A DNA stretch of 64,000 nt from Diplonema papillatum (Eukaryota; Euglenozoa; Diplonemea; Diplonemida; Diplonemidae), in NCBI GenBank assembly GCA_030068145.1, contig JAPJBO010000958.1:1-64000 (forward strand). The letters are read 5' to 3'. The position numbers were made by a program, and so were the translations under genes. Below, one piece after another: positions 8,448 to 19,805 of the stretch. A model generated the notes under the pieces. The model ran no database searches, was not told where the DNA came from, and saw only the letters and a program-made list of their open reading frames with translations. Every line of letters begins with the position of its first letter. The first letter of the stretch is position 1.

Positions 8448-10665
8448 CACTACACGACGCACTTGTCATGCACAATCACTTGTTATATAACAAGTGACCT
8501 AACAAGTGAAAATGTATAACAAGTGCCACTTGTTATATAACAAGTGATTGCTTGTTATATAACAAGTGATTGCTTGTTATATAACAAGTGATTGCTTGTT
8601 ATATAACAAGTGATTGCTTGTTATATAACAAGTGATTGCTTGTTATAACAAGTGTTTGGTTGCAATTTCATAAGGAACCTGGGGTTTGCACCTACCTACG
8701 AGAGAAAATCAGTGATCTGCAAGACACAAGGCTCCACCTGGTCCAGACAAAAGTATCGGGGAGTTTCGGGGAAATTCGGGGAGTTTCGGGGTATTTCCTT
8801 TGTGACGACCACTTTCCCTGCAGCCGGCCATGGCGGGGAGGGGGCTACGCTATTATGGCCCTACCTTGCGCAGAGCGGTCCCGTGTTCGGTTATGCCCCG
8901 AAGACGAAGATAGAGGCTGAGAAGGAAGGACAGACTGGGAGGTACAGGTTGACACGTTTTGACACAGGTAGCTACAGGATCCGCTGCGGTAAGGAGAGCC
9001 GTTCCACCAGAGGTCGTGCGGGTACAGAGACGATGCTCGTGCTCGAGTCGCAGTTGGGGACGAACAGGCACGCCTTCAATGATGAGGTCTGGGGGATGGA
9101 CGTATTTTCCACGTATGGGGAGGAAAGGATCGGACGTGCTGGTGGGACGCCTTCGAAGGGCGTGCCCAGGCCACCACCAAGGACGAGAGAGTGCGCACGA
9201 GACATCACAGTTTGAATACCAAGCACTTGCCCCCCAGCGTTGTACTTCTGGACACCGAAGGGGAAGCTCGTCTTTACCCCTTGGATCTGCTTGAACCAAG
9301 CACGGCGATCGTCAGAGAGGCCGGACACTGTCCAGTGAAAACGGCTCGAATTGCCTCGGCGAATTGCTCTTCCGGCTCTCCCCAAGAAGAAGACCCCTCC
9401 GCTTTCACGGACTGCTCCCAGTCGCAAACAGGGTTTCTGGATGGAACTCCCGCACTGCGTTGCTCAGTTCCGCCCGCTCTCGGCTACGCAGTTTTTCAGC
9501 CCATCCCTCGAATTTGTGCGGTGGTGCTGGCCTGCTGCAGCTGCTCACGATGGCCACCATTCTTCGGCTTTTCTCTGTGCCGCTTTGCTGGCTGACATCT
9601 GGACTCTTGCAGTACTCTGACTGCACGCAGTCAATTTTAGGTGCAGTTCTGGTGTAATCTTGCGGAATTTGGTTACCCCTGGTACCGAAAACCTGTGCAT
9701 GCTACCGTTACACTACCGTTACGCTACCGTTACGCACCCGGGACCAGCTTGATTGAGAAGGCATAGGATGGTTTTCAACACTATTCTGAGTCCAGTGTCC
9801 CAGTCTTGTGATCCGAGGGTGTGTTCTGGGGTCGTAACCACCCTGGATGTCGTTCTCTGTGTGCTCCAACAAGTCGACAAGGGAAATATTCTTGCTAGAA
9901 CATGGCAGCTTTCTTGGGTGCACCACCCTGAGTGTACGGACCTTGGACTTTTCTGGAGCATCTGGGTGGGATATTATGGTCCCCTGAGTGCTTTTCTGCC
10001 CGCCAGATGTTGTGTGCTGCCAGTAGGGGTAATTTTCTGGCAGTCTCGGGCTTCAGGAAGGCGTAACGGTAACAGTCAATCTCGCTCCCCGAAATAGGCA
10101 AAGCCCCCTGATTTTGTTAACGTTCGTTAACAGGCCGAAAACCCTCCTTTTTTGGCTTTGGTGCATCAAATACGCAGTTGTGCAGCTTTTTGGCCGTAAA
10201 TTTGGTGTCATGCCACAGTGGAGGTGATGTGTAATACCTGGAGTACGGTCACCGCCTTCGGCGAAGATGTCAAAAAAGCACGAAATCACACTCGTTTGGC
10301 CGTGGTGGTACCCCGGCCCGGGGTTTTTCACACGACAAGAAACTTCGACCCACAGAAGAACCCCGAATGAGCGGTTCGGGTGTGCAAATGCCAAGCGTGC
10401 TTACAGCAACCGTTTGTTTGCCAAAAGCCTAGTGTCTTGCAGATCACGTGACTTTCTCTCGTAGGTAGGTACAAACCCCAGGTTCCTCAACAAGCAATCA
10501 CTTGTTATATAACAAGCAATCACTTGTTATATAACAAGCAATCACTTGTTATATAACAAGTGGCACTTGTTATATAACAAGTGACCACTTGTTACATCAC
10601 TTGTTAGAAATATAACTAGTTAAGTCCCAAAAAAAAAAAACAGCTAACAAGTGCGTCGTGTAGTG
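8448..10665. mobile_element. Inner inverted-repeat element with palindromic arrays
   Basis: Both ends carry ACACTACACGACGCACTTGT in inverted orientation. Each arm then has a tandem array of the perfect 20-bp palindrome CACTTGTTATATAACAAGTG spaced by GATTGC-type linkers (24-bp period; 8475-8650 and 10490-10610). The arms end in an inverted block containing CCTACCTACGAGAGAAA (8690-8735 and 10425-10480). The arrays could extrude as cruciforms or bind a dimeric protein; that is inference. Confidence 0.65.
8972..9626 (-). pseudogene. Decayed coding region inside the inverted-repeat element
   Basis: Three minus-strand stretches in three frames read like one protein: an N-terminal part from ATG 9626 (FEGWAEKLRSRERAEL), a middle part (GEPEEQFAEAIRAVF) and a C-terminal part of about 110 residues (WFKQIQGVKTSFPFG) ending at 8972. 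They abut without spacers, so frameshifts are likelier than introns. No family recognised; it is the only candidate for a protein of the surrounding element. Confidence 0.35.
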
Positions 10666-11364
10666 TATTACAATTGAAGTGCAGCTTGCCTGTTAGAAAC
10701 ACGTTGTTGTCGGGACTAAATGACAGTACAATGCAACTCCGAGCAAAAACTGAAGGGAAAACTTTCACGCAACAAGCGAAAGGTTCGAGCCCGCAGTTCG
10801 GACTCCGAGCCTGATTTCTCGTGCACCGGGTCGGAAATACCGCATGCCGTGGGTGTTCCCACCAACACCTGGCAAGACTCCTGCCAAGACTCTTGGCAAG
10901 AGAGTACCCTAACTTGGGCCTAAGGTTCACTTTCTGGGGCGGTTGCTCAAAATCAGAGTTTCCAACAGCATGGCGACCGCAGTCCGACGAACTTACTGTT
11001 TTCTCTTTTTGACAGAGAGCGCTGGCGGCAGACGGGCACCACCTAACAAGACCCATCCGATGGGCCATCGCCCCCATGCCGGGCCACGGTCACGATTGGC
11101 AGTGTCTCCGGCTGGCTCCGAAGCTCAACTCCGGAGCTGGCTCAGCAGCTCCGGAGCCACCGCCGCACTGCGATTGCCGGCCCATTGCCATGTTTGTGCT
11201 TCATGATCCCCGCACACACAGCCAGCTCCAAGACTTTGGCACGAGCAAAGGCATCAGCGACATCATCATGATCATGCTCAAAACCTTTGGAAGAGCCGGG
11301 TTCGGAATGCACGCCAAAACCTCGTTTTAAGATTTCTTCTCCGCTTTGGCGGGAGAGATCCCAG

Positions 11365-11660
11365 AAAGGTACCAGGGAAAGCCTGCTACACGGGAGCCAA
11401 GCTTCACGTGTTCGGCGGTACTGCAGAGCCGGGCATACGGGTCAAGTGGCTACCGATTTCCCAAACTAATGCATCAAGGCGTGGCGCACCTTGGGGCTTG
11501 GCGCTCGCGCTCGTCGAGACGGTCAGCCGCAGGGCAGAGCGGACGGGGTTGTAGCACTGTGCTGCCTCCGACTCAAGCTTTGCAAACTGTGTGGTTGACC
11601 GTCACGTTCCTGGACCAGGAGCGGCCTTTTTCTTCTTCTTCTTCTTCTTCTTCTTCTCCG
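11365..11660 (+). repeat. R8 dispersed repeat
   Basis: About 280 bp from GGTACCAGGGAAAGCCTGCT to GGACCAGGAGCGGCC, ending in a CTT-rich tract. Other copies: 22190-22500 (plus) and 46370-46712 (minus). One frame is open in all copies (GYRFPKLKHQGVAHLGAW) but differs by replacements, so coding is uncertain. The pyrimidine tail suggests a retroposon. Confidence 0.65.
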
Positions 11661-11917
11661 CTTTGGAAGTACAACATGACTTTTCCAAAAAAAAGCCGAA
11701 ACGAAAACGGCCCTGAAACCGCCTCACTGGCTGGCTCACACTCAACGGCAGTGCGAAAGTGTCAGCCGTACAGTAACATTACAATTCAATTGTATTATAC
11801 GGTTGGGATGCGCCGATTCCCCGAAAAAAAAGTTCAATTGTAGTATACGGTTTTATTGTATTATACGGTTCAATAGTAATTAGCCCCCCCAGTAGTTAGT
11901 ACATGGTGCTGTCTTTT

Positions 11918-12000
11918 GCTTGTGCACACTAGCGGAACCCGGATTTGGTAAGGCTTCATGTGGTATGCTGCCAGCTGCTAATTTATAGTACGAAGAACTT
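11918..12000 (+). repeat. R6 dispersed repeat
   Basis: Matches GTGCGCACTAGCGNAACTC...GTACGCTGCCAACT...AATTTTTAGTACCAAC at 28553-28640, 45795-45890 and 50318-50420. In one copy it directly follows the 3' end of a coding region (50.4 kb). Confidence 0.55.
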
Positions 12001-12507
12001 GGGTTTCTTGCTGCTTTTTGAGAGGCTTTCGGGGACTGTGACATTCGACTTTATTTCGTTTCCTGCCTCAGGTTTAATCCATCGTTGTTGTCGTCATTCG
12101 TTGTGCCTGGACCCACTGAAATCAGTCCAAGGCACCACCCGTAGCTTCTTCGAACGAACACGAAACCCGTAGTGGTATATTGCGCCGGCTGGTGTCATTC
12201 CATTCTATTCCGCCGCCTATGATTGCATTGTAAGCCTCTTCGGTACGACACAAAAACGAAAGGACGCACGGGAAGAGCTCAGATGGGCCAAGGTGGTTAA
12301 CCATCTTCCCTCGCGCGGGGGAGGCCGGAAAAAAGAATAAAAGAAAGGAGAAAAAAAAAAAAGGAGCAGCGGAACAAAAAAACCGCGAGGAAAAGGCAGA
12401 GCAAGCGATTTGGCGCCGACAGAACATCGACCGAGGAGCGCGGGACGGGGGTGCATGGGGTGGGGGGGCCTCGGAGTTGGTTGCGGATCTTTTTTTTTTT
12501 TTTTTGT
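12001..12507. other. No gene seen; A-rich low-complexity stretch
   Basis: Contains an A-rich run at 12340-12362 and a poly-T run at 12488-12505 abutting the minus-strand R1 copy. Open frames here read into the repeat and show no protein-like composition. Confidence 0.4.
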
Positions 12508-12720
12508 ATAAGCACCCGCTTTGTAGGAAATGCTTGAGGAGACTGCCAGTTGCGATAGATCAAAGGAGGTAAATTTGCTGTAGCCCACACGAAACACAGG
12601 TAAATCTGGGTTTAGTGGCGGGCGTAAGCGTTCAACAAAAAAGACCCACTTTGTAGTTGGATTGTTTTCTCCCCCTCTGGCCTCCTTCGGAATGAGCACA
12701 AGGCAGTCCCTCGAGTATTT
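12508..12720 (-). repeat. R1 dispersed repeat
   Basis: Full-length inverted copy of the 6293-6512 repeat, with its A-rich end seen as poly-T at the low-coordinate side. Confidence 0.75.
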
Positions 12721-13005
12721 CTGCGGTCGTTTGTAGGGGGCTCGAGCCTTTCGCTTCATGACATCATGACATCGCTGTCGTGTTGCTACCGGTGCTACGC
12801 GCTACGTGCCGTGAGGAGTTGTTTACTGTAGTATCTAACAACCAACCTGGGGTGTGTTGTCTGTTGTGTGATGTATTGCTGGGTCGCCCTTCCTGTTTTC
12901 ACCGCGTGGATGGACACCGTTGCTGCATCGCTGCATCGTGCTGTGTGGTCTCCACTGCTGCTGTGGATAGATACACCTGCTGCTGCATCGTGCGGTGTGG
13001 TCTTC

Positions 13006-13090
13006 ATTTGGGGGGAAAATCTTAGTTTCGTGTTCAGGCGCTACTTGCCTCTAAGTGTTTGATGCTAGCATCAAGTCGGGGGGAAAATGT
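13006..13090 (+). repeat. R7 dispersed repeat
   Basis: GGGGGAAAATCTTAGTTT...GATGCTAGCATCAAGTC. Related copies at 15565-15640, three within the 382-bp array (36.9-37.8 kb), 40310-40372 and 54420-54495. The copy at 40.3 kb lies between the upstream module and the poly-Q exon, so R7 may derive from a 5' gene region. Confidence 0.55.
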
Positions 13091-13574
13091 TTCTTGGGGG
13101 TACCCACCCACCCCTCGTTGCCGTCCGGCTGACAACGATGCCGAGTTTAGGGGCCTTAGCATCAGCACTGGGGGGGGGCAGGGGTTATTCTAATCCCCGA
13201 AATTCGGGAAAATCCCGGTTAAGAAGTCAACATGACCAGAAATTATTTCCCCACGCTGCGCGTGGGAAAAAAAGGGGCCTGTGTGAGTGAAAGTTCGCTC
13301 GAAACTCCGGCTCGCAAAAATGTTACAACTGTCGCTTTTAAGTTAGTAGTAGGACAGACGCGAGCTTGCAATCGAGTCGACGCAGCTTCAGTAGCTTGTG
13401 AATTGTTGCTGTAGTGGCACACTGTACAAGTCGACAACCAAATGTGGCACTTCCTGTCACGTTGTGGATCATACAAAGATGGCCAGCGGAGTCTTCAGAT
13501 GTGCCTGATTTCATAGGTGTGGGCCTACGATACTTGGCATGGCCGCAGTTACAGGTATTATGACCTGTACGTGT

Positions 13575-13740
13575 ATACGGTGAGGTTGAGTCTCAGAAGC
13601 TTGAGCTAAAGAGGGCGTGCCCGAGTCACACGTGAAAAGCGGGTGTGCTACAACCCAAACGCGTGTAAATCCACACCCGAAAATGCGGGTGTGACACCTG
13701 CTTTTTAACCCCAGCTGCCTCTGAGGCTGGACCCCACCGT
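13575..13740 (+). repeat. R4 dispersed repeat
   Basis: Begins with a GTGAGGTTGAGTCTCAGAAGCT-type inverted half that pairs with CAGCTGCCTCTGAGGCTGGA at the end. Inside are ACCCGAAAAGCGGGTGTG hairpins. Other copies: 26815-27030 and 27525-27740, flanking the small-subunit rRNA fragment. Confidence 0.6.
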
Positions 13741-13799
13741 GTAGGTCCTGCGGGAGTCCCGTAGCCTGGCCTGCAGGGGCACAAAAAAGTTTTCACCAG

Positions 13800-13860
13800 A
13801 AACCCCTAAAACGGGCCGGTTGAAAAATCTTTTTTAACCGGCCCGTTTTCAGAATTTTTT
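13800..13860. repeat. Strong hairpin
   Basis: A perfect 14-bp inverted repeat AAAACGGGCCGGTT / AACCGGCCCGTTTT around a T-rich loop, followed by a T run. A weaker relative occurs at 28855-28935. It could be a fold-back end of a small element or a transcript 3' hairpin. Confidence 0.6.
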
Positions 13861-13879
13861 TTTTGGTGAAATGGTGTGA

Positions 13880-13935
13880 TCCATATGCCCGGTGCAAACC
13901 CGGCACAAACCCGGCACAAACCCGGAAAAACTCAA
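13880..13935 (+). repeat. Short tandem ACAAACCCGGC repeat
   Basis: Three to four 11-bp units. The same tandem with shared flanks (GGTGAAATGGTGTGATCC) occurs in inverted orientation at 15462-15540. Confidence 0.6.
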
Positions 13936-14373
13936 GGGGGGTCCGATTTTTTATTTTGCACCACCCCTTCAGGTTATGGCAGGTGATCGCTGCAATCAAG
14001 CTAAACAGACTGCACCAGGGTCCTGTCGAGTAAAAACCAACACCAATTAATATGTAAGGCGGCACCGAAAGTGTAGGTCCACCGCAGAAGGTACCCAGAA
14101 TGCTTTGCCATTGCAGCGCTGAATGCACATCTCTGACAGACAGGAACCACTATTTTCCAAAGCCTCCAGAGGGCAAGCCCGGTTGTGCTTGACGCAACGG
14201 ACTACAACCGACCACCAGCCAGCAATTGCCTCAAACTCCCCCGATACTACGGGAACCGAGGAGCCTAGTACAAGCAGATTAACCCTCTGCCCTCGCTGTT
14301 TCCAAATGAAGCATCATTTCCAAATTCGTGTGTCATGCTGGCTCTTGCCGGATGCTAGCGAGCGAGCGTTACT

Positions 14374-15031
14374 TCACCACCGCGCCGTAGCCTCCCTTGT
14401 GCCCTGGGTTCCATGATTGGCTGTTCTCGGCCGGTATGCCCGAGTCGGTGTTTCCTCGTCTTTACACTTCTTCTTCAATTGTTTAACCCCAACGTCCGGG
14501 TCTGCCACTGGTGCGGCCCCGTTTCTCCGCTCCTCTGTCTCTTCTGCTTCACCCCATGCTTCCATCCGGGCCTGCCTGCGCTTCCAGTCCGCTGGGTATT
14601 GTTCCTGGGGGTGAATCTTCCATTTCGGGTCCCCGTTTTCGAGTGACCTGCCTGAGGCACGGCACGCTCTCTCGCTTGCCATCTTGCCTGCTCGTAGAAC
14701 GGCCTCGAATTCCCTGCATTTGCGGCACTCATCGTCTGCATCGATGTTCTGCATCCGCGGTACGTGCTTACTTTTCAGTCGACAACTACTGCTCCCGACA
14801 CATTGAGCTAATGCTAACTCCACTGCAGAACGAGTGGTGACCTGTCTCTGCTAATTGCGTGACGCTTGTTTGCACGCAGTTGCGCGTCCACGAACGCCAC
14901 GCACCCATGCTCGGTAGCCATTCCTCCCAGCTGCCGGGGTTGTTGGTACCCGCATTTCGGAGTGCATCAAAACCCCTGCAGAGCTCAAACAGCGGCTTGG
15001 TCAGCCACAGTTTGAAAGGATGCGGAACCAA
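14374..15031 (-). CDS. Unrecognised charged coding stretches, probably exons
   Basis: Minus-strand frame 14823-14374 encodes a charged, Cys-containing protein (DADDECRKCREFEAV, then KRRQARMEAWGEAEETEER). Just upstream a different frame reads GCVAFVDAQLRANKRHA and runs out at about 14830. The frames do not join, so a splice or frameshift lies between. No family recognised. Composition favours coding over the plus-strand alternatives. Confidence 0.3.
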
Positions 15032-15461
15032 AGGTAGCAGTCTGCTCAGGCCATCTTAAGCCATCCGACAGCACCTTCTAGGCGAGGGAAAACCGGTTGT
15101 ACTTGATGGGCGGGGAACCCGCCCGTCCGAACCGCTTGTTGCCGACTTCTGTTCCGATGGCACAGCCGAGCGGGTTGAGCGTGGGAACTTCTGTCCCTCG
15201 TTCTGATCCGATGGAGATGCTGCTTCTCTTTCCGTTTTCCAAGCTACAGAAGGGGCCTCAAACCGACAAAATATTCACGATACCGAAGCCCATAGGCTGA
15301 ACATAACAGAAGGGCGAGGGACCGCAAGAGCGGGACAAACTCCCACGAGAGCACCAGACGATCATGAAACGTGGCAAAATCCACCGCGAGGCCTGAAATC
15401 GCCACGACCAAGGGTGCTAGCGGGTGCTGGGGAGACAAAAAATAAAAAACCCGGACCCCCC

Positions 15462-15560
15462 CCCCCGGTACAAACCCGGCACAAACCCGGCACAAACCCG
15501 GAAAAACTCCAGGGTGGATCACACCACTGAAAAAAAAATTTTAACCACACAGGATAATCC
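15462..15560 (-). repeat. Inverted copy of the 13.9-kb tandem repeat
   Basis: GGTACAAACCCGGCACAAACCC-type units followed by GGATCACACCA and a T-run. With the copy at 13880-13935 it forms an inverted pair about 1.5 kb apart. Confidence 0.55.
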
Positions 15561-15564
15561 CTGT

Positions 15565-15870
15565 GGGGGGGAAAAACTTAGTTTAATGTTTAGGCAGAAC
15601 GCTGCCTCGCATGCATGCTTGATGCTAGCATCAAGTCTTCGTCGAAGAAAGTGTAAAATAAAATAGGGGAAAGCGAAAAAGGGTCGCAGGGAGTGTAAGA
15701 CTCCGCAGGTAGGGTCTGGAACCTTGAGGGACTATTCCTCTTTATTCTTTTTTTCACCGCGGTGTTGTGTGCACCTCGTTCTTTGTCTCTGGTTTCGCCC
15801 TTGAACGCATACCAATCCAAAGTTAGAGCTCTTCAGTGGGTCCTTTGGACGGGGATTTTCGGGGGGGGGG
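15565..15870 (-). repeat. R7 plus gene-fragment-like block
   Basis: R7 followed by a block repeated at 54420-54740. On the minus strand both copies share a protein-like phrase (DWYAFKGETRDKERGAHNTAV here, DWSAF... in the other), with indels that break the frame. Looks like two relics of one 5' gene end. Confidence 0.45.
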
Positions 15871-16197
15871 GGCGGAATCTTACACGTATACTGTCTCCCA
15901 GAGACCGTACTAACTCCGGGTTTGATGATTGACCTGCATGCGACCCCCAGGAGACCACTCCCCCCAGGGCCCAGTTGGATTGAAACGCCGTTTATTTTAC
16001 TTTTTACGAAACAAGGAAACGTGGGGAAGGTTCCCGTGTGCTAAAAAGGTTCCACCCCGCTTCGCGGGGTTCCGTCTATGTGCCTGTTCAGTGCCCATTT
16101 CCAGGCCTGGTTTTCAGCTCTCTCTCTCCATTCAGAGGGATTGCCTGTTGCTGATCCGATTCCTTTCAAATACTTTTTCCCGACCAACCCAATTTGC

Positions 16198-16318
16198 GCC
16201 CTTCTATCCCACGTCAAACAAACGGTGCGTCCTCATCTCAGCTTCGTATAAAGGCACAAGGTTCGTTCGAAGGAGGACAAAAGGGCACAAAATCTTGTTT
16301 GAAGTGGGATAAAAGGGC
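16198..16318. repeat. Imperfect fold-back repeat
   Basis: CCCTTCTATCCCACGTCAAA and, about 90 bp on, TTTGAAGTGGGATAAAAGGG pair with about 20 of 23 bases. Small MITE-like structure. Confidence 0.5.
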
Positions 16319-16459
16319 AGAACTTTTGTTTTGGGTGGGATATATGAGGTAATTTTCCTTTCTTCGCGGAGTATGACAAAGGTCAGCCGTCCGGAAACCG
16401 GTCCAACCCCTCCTGACAGACGGCGATAGGCCGATGAATATCGCTCCCCGCGCAAACAT

Positions 16460-16545
16460 TTATTTTTGTATAAGCACCTGCTTTGTAGGATTTGAAACTG
16501 TCAGTTGCGAAAGATCAAAAGGTGGTCCTCATCGGCATGCCCACT
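16460..16545 (-). repeat. Partial R1 repeat
   Basis: Carries the A-rich end and the GCACCTGCTTTGTAGGA part of R1 in inverted orientation, truncated inside the repeat. Confidence 0.55.
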
Positions 16546-16739
16546 ATCGCAACAATATTCCAAGAGCAATGAAGGTAAATGTGCTGTATTCCAAGATCAA
16601 AGGAGGTAAATGTGCTCGACAACATTCGATCGGGCGGGGGTGTATTGGCTCCTGTATGCGACCCCCGTGCTGTAAAAAAGATTCTGTATTTTCGATTCGT
16701 GCCACGTGAAACTGTCGTTGGTAGTTGTTTTTGTTGGTT

Positions 16740-16920
16740 GTTGTTTTTCCCCCAACGACAGCAAGTGTCAAACTAGTTCGCTCGCCTGAGGAGGGTGGTT
16801 GATTTCTTTCGGCAAGCTTTCTTTTGTGTGCCGACAATCAACCGAGGTTGATCTTCAGCCAGGTGTCTCTCGACTTTCTAATTCTCCTCCGGTGCTGCCA
16901 TCAATCCGCAAACCCAAAAT
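16740..16920 (-). repeat. R9-related repeat
   Basis: CCCCAACGACAGCAAGTGTCA...TTGATTTCTTTCGGCAAG and GCCGACAATCAACCGAGGTTG match, in degenerate form, the R9 blocks at 27830, 59.8, 60.1, 62.4 and 62.6 kb. Confidence 0.5.
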
Positions 16921-17294
16921 GTTGCGCACGCACAAACCACACGAAGCGCCTGTATTTTTTCGAACGAGAAGATTGCAACTGCGCAAGCTGCACAGTGGGA
17001 CCCACTGGAAAAGATTTCCCGGATGGTGAGGGTGACGATGCTTTCGGGATAGGGAATTGTTTTCTACCACAGACTGGACGAAGAGCCACCTACCGGTACG
17101 AAGATGGTTCGAGCTACTGTCTTTGAGAGGAGGCTGGCCGAAAAGAGACGGTTACGGCAAATGCCTGCGTTCTTCCCGAAGCCTCCTTGGCTGCCTCGAC
17201 TGGAGACGCCGTTCCGTCCAAACTCCAGGAGTGCATCTTCCACGTAGTGCTTCCCGGACTTCAGCAGCCATATAAACTGAGTCAATGCGGAGTG

Positions 17295-17620
17295 AAAAAG
17301 TGCGGGGGTGGCCACTCCCGCATTGCGGGAGTGCCACTCCGGCATTGAGGGAGTGCCGCTCCCTCATTGAGGGGGTCTCACTCCCGCATTGAGGGAGTGC
17401 CACTCCCTCATTGAAGGGGGTCTCACTCGGGGTTCCACTCCCGCATTGAGGGAGTGCCGCTCCCTCATTGAGGGGGTCTCACTCCCGCATTGAGGGGGTC
17501 CCACTCCCTCATTGAGGGGGTTCCACTCCCGCATGGCGGGAGTGCCACTCCCTCATTGAGGGGGTTCCACACCCGCATTGAGGGAGTGCCACACCACCAT
17601 TGAGGGAGTGAGGCCGACCG
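17295..17620. repeat. Degenerate tandem/palindromic array (GGAGTG...CACTCC)
   Basis: About a dozen 24-30-bp units of the type CATTGAGGGAGTGCCACTCC, each partly self-complementary. The same unit recurs at 22950-23095. Confidence 0.8.
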
Positions 17621-18159
17621 CACAAACGACCGCAAAACCACTCCCACAATCCGGAGTGGGAGTCCGGGGTGTGTACTACCCCTCGCGCTCGATGGCTTCA
17701 TCTTTTGGTGCCTGCACGTTTGTTAAGACCAACCACCGAGCTGAACACGAGGAACCCGTTGCGGCTGATATCCAGCCATCCCCAACGATCTCCGGGCGTT
17801 CGAATTTGGAAGCAAAGTCCAGTTTTTTTCAGAACCTCCGAAGAGTCCGATTTTTTGCCGGCTCAAACATTTTCCGGTCCAAATATTTATCCCGGTCCGT
17901 TATGATTCCGAACACGGAATTGGTCTATTGAAGAGAAAAAAAAAAGGTGAATGAAGGTGAACGAAGTTGGCAGGAGGGGGCAAAGACAAAGGAAAAAGAT
18001 GACGGGCATAGTATGCAAGCAAAATCAGTGATTCGCTTTCATTTCTGTTTTTCTTTTAGTTGTGCATAGTTACGAAAGATTCTTCAAGACGTATGTAAAA
18101 TTGAGCAGCCGGAAAAAAAATCTTCTTCTTTTCACTTTCGAAAATGAAAGACTTTTTCT

Positions 18160-18438
18160 TTAGTAAAACTTCGCCGATTTTTTGGTGACTGCATAGCTGA
18201 CACTGCCCTCGTAAAGTGCACGTCGAAGGTGACCGAAGACCAGCTGACAAACTACGCGTGTCAACGTTGCTTCAGATAACTTTGCTAACTGGAAAAGACT
18301 TCGGTACGGAGCGGCCCGCAATAGAGGGAAATGCTCTGCTCTACACGGCAATCGAAGCGCGTCGTGCCGTGGCGTATGGCGCAGATCTGCTGGGTACAGC
18401 TCGGCCGGTTCGCCCCGGATTGCTGACTACCGCCGTCG
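18160..18438 (-). CDS. Terminal exon of an unrecognised protein
   Basis: Minus-strand frame of about 85 codons ending in TAA, with ordinary globular composition (LAKLSEATLTRVVCQLVFGH, ending TKKSAKFY). Bounded upstream by a TAG/AG sequence that may be the splice acceptor. About 115 bp downstream, in gene direction, of the acidic exon 18551-18817, with which it may form one gene. No family recognised. Confidence 0.45.
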
Positions 18439-18550
18439 GCAGGCGAGGAGCTGCGAAAGCTGGAACAGAGCCTGGATCCCCTTTTTCCTTCTTTTTCTTC
18501 GTTCAAGATCTTCACTGATCCTGCTGCTTGACTTCATGCCGAATCAACGG

Positions 18551-18817
18551 TCAACCAGCCTGTCGTCCCAGGGTACAGTTTGCCAGAAGCCCAACCTCTC
18601 GCGCAACCTGCACCAGAGCCTTCGCACACTTCTTTGTTCCATGCGAAAACTCGTAAACATGCGCCTGAGCTTCTTCAGGCTTGTCTTCGTCTTCGTAGTC
18701 ACTTGGCGCGTCGTAGGTCCGGGTATCGAACTCGCTCTCTTCGTCCTCTTCTGCATCTTCTACCTCACTTGCAGTGGACGTCTCTTCACAAGTGTCGCAT
18801 CTTGGTCCCTTTGGCAT
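18551..18817 (-). CDS. Acidic N-terminal exon, unknown protein
   Basis: ATG 18817; 88 codons. It starts with a CDTCEET Cys pair, then an acidic stretch (EVEDAEEDEESEF, SDYEDEDKPEE), then a basic/hydrophobic helix (KKCAKALVQVAREVG). Possible splice donors near the end are GTACCC and GTTGAC. Probably the first exon of the gene continued at 18438-18160. Confidence 0.5.
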   Translation of the reverse strand: MPKGPRCDTCEETSTASEVEDAEEDEESEFDTRTYDAPSDYEDEDKPEEAQAHVYEFSHGTKKCAKALVQVAREVGLLANCTLGRQAG

Positions 18818-19284
18818 GCGTGTCTTTCATAATAAACAAGGTGCCTGGCAGGTTTTGGTCTTCTGCAGATGCGTGAACACAGCCACTGGTCACAATGCCC
18901 TCCAACTGCGCGCGGTGCCCCTACCTTAGTCCGCGCGCACAGGCGTGTCCAGACGGCAAAATTTACACAAAAAAAAAGTCTTTCCCCCCCCCCCCGAAAA
19001 TTTGTCCTCTTCTTCTAGCGTTATTTATATCTTCTGAAAGAAAGAAAAAGGAACTATGGTTATGATGAACTCGCTAACGCAATGTATCGTCACGAGATCT
19101 CCAGCCAATGTCCAGGGGATGATTACTTACTTTGCTTGCATACTATGGGTATATGAGTTCGTCAGCAAAATTGACCACGATAAAGCTGCACCTTCGCCTT
19201 GCAACACAAAGCCCTTACCGCGGAAGGGGGGCCACGCACTCAAAACTCGACTGGATATTGCAGAATGGGAAGAACAGACTTACT

Positions 19285-19805
19285 GCACGCCGTAGTGACA
19301 CAACGTAGAACCACTTTGCAGTGACACCCCGTAACGACCCACTGTAGTGACGCCGTAGTGACACAGCGGAGGACCACTTTCTAGACCCACTGTAGCGACG
19401 CCGCAGTGAAACCACTTCGTAGTGACACCGCAATGACCCACTGTATTGACGCCGTAGTGCCACAGCGTAGGACCACTTTCTTGTGGAATTTCCCACTGAG
19501 TGACGCCGTAGGACCACTTTCTAGTGTACTGGCCCACTGTAGTGACGCCGTAGCGAAACCACTTTGTAGTGACACACCGTAATGACCCACTGCAGTGGCA
19601 CCGTAGTGACACACCGTAATGACCCACTGTAGTGGCACCGTAGTGACACACCGTAATGACCCACTGTAGTGGCACCGTAGTGACACACCGTAATGACCCA
19701 CTGTAGTGGCACCGTAGTGACACACCGTAATGACCCACTGTAGTGGCACCGTAGTGACACACCGTAATGACCCACTGTAGTGGCACCGTAGTGACACACC
19801 GCAGG
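19285..19805. repeat. 37-bp tandem repeat array
   Basis: Regular units (GTAGTGGCACCGTAGTGACA plus CACCGTAATGACCCACT) from ~19570 to 19803, about 6.5 copies, preceded by a degenerate zone from 19285. The long open frames across it (HYGATTVGHYG repeats) are a by-product of the repeat. Confidence 0.9.

Larger units (their letters stand above)
8338..11900. mobile_element. Large terminal-inverted-repeat element (nested)
   Basis: The left end ACTACTGGGGGGGGCCAATTAC (~8340) and the right end, read on the other strand, ACTACTGGGGGGGCTAATTAC (~11900) are inverted copies; both are followed by AATTGTA/CGTATA-rich subterminal repeats. No clear target-site duplication and no intact transposase, so it would be a non-autonomous or decayed DNA element. 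The shorter inverted-repeat unit 8448-10665 lies inside it. Confidence 0.5.

Noticed and set aside
8475..8650. Palindromic units with regular spacing resembling a CRISPR array
   Set aside because: The 'spacers' are identical short linkers, the repeats are perfect palindromes in mirrored arms of an element, and the DNA is eukaryotic.
10781..10800. GGTTCGAGCC as a tRNA B box
   Set aside because: No A box or cloverleaf around it.
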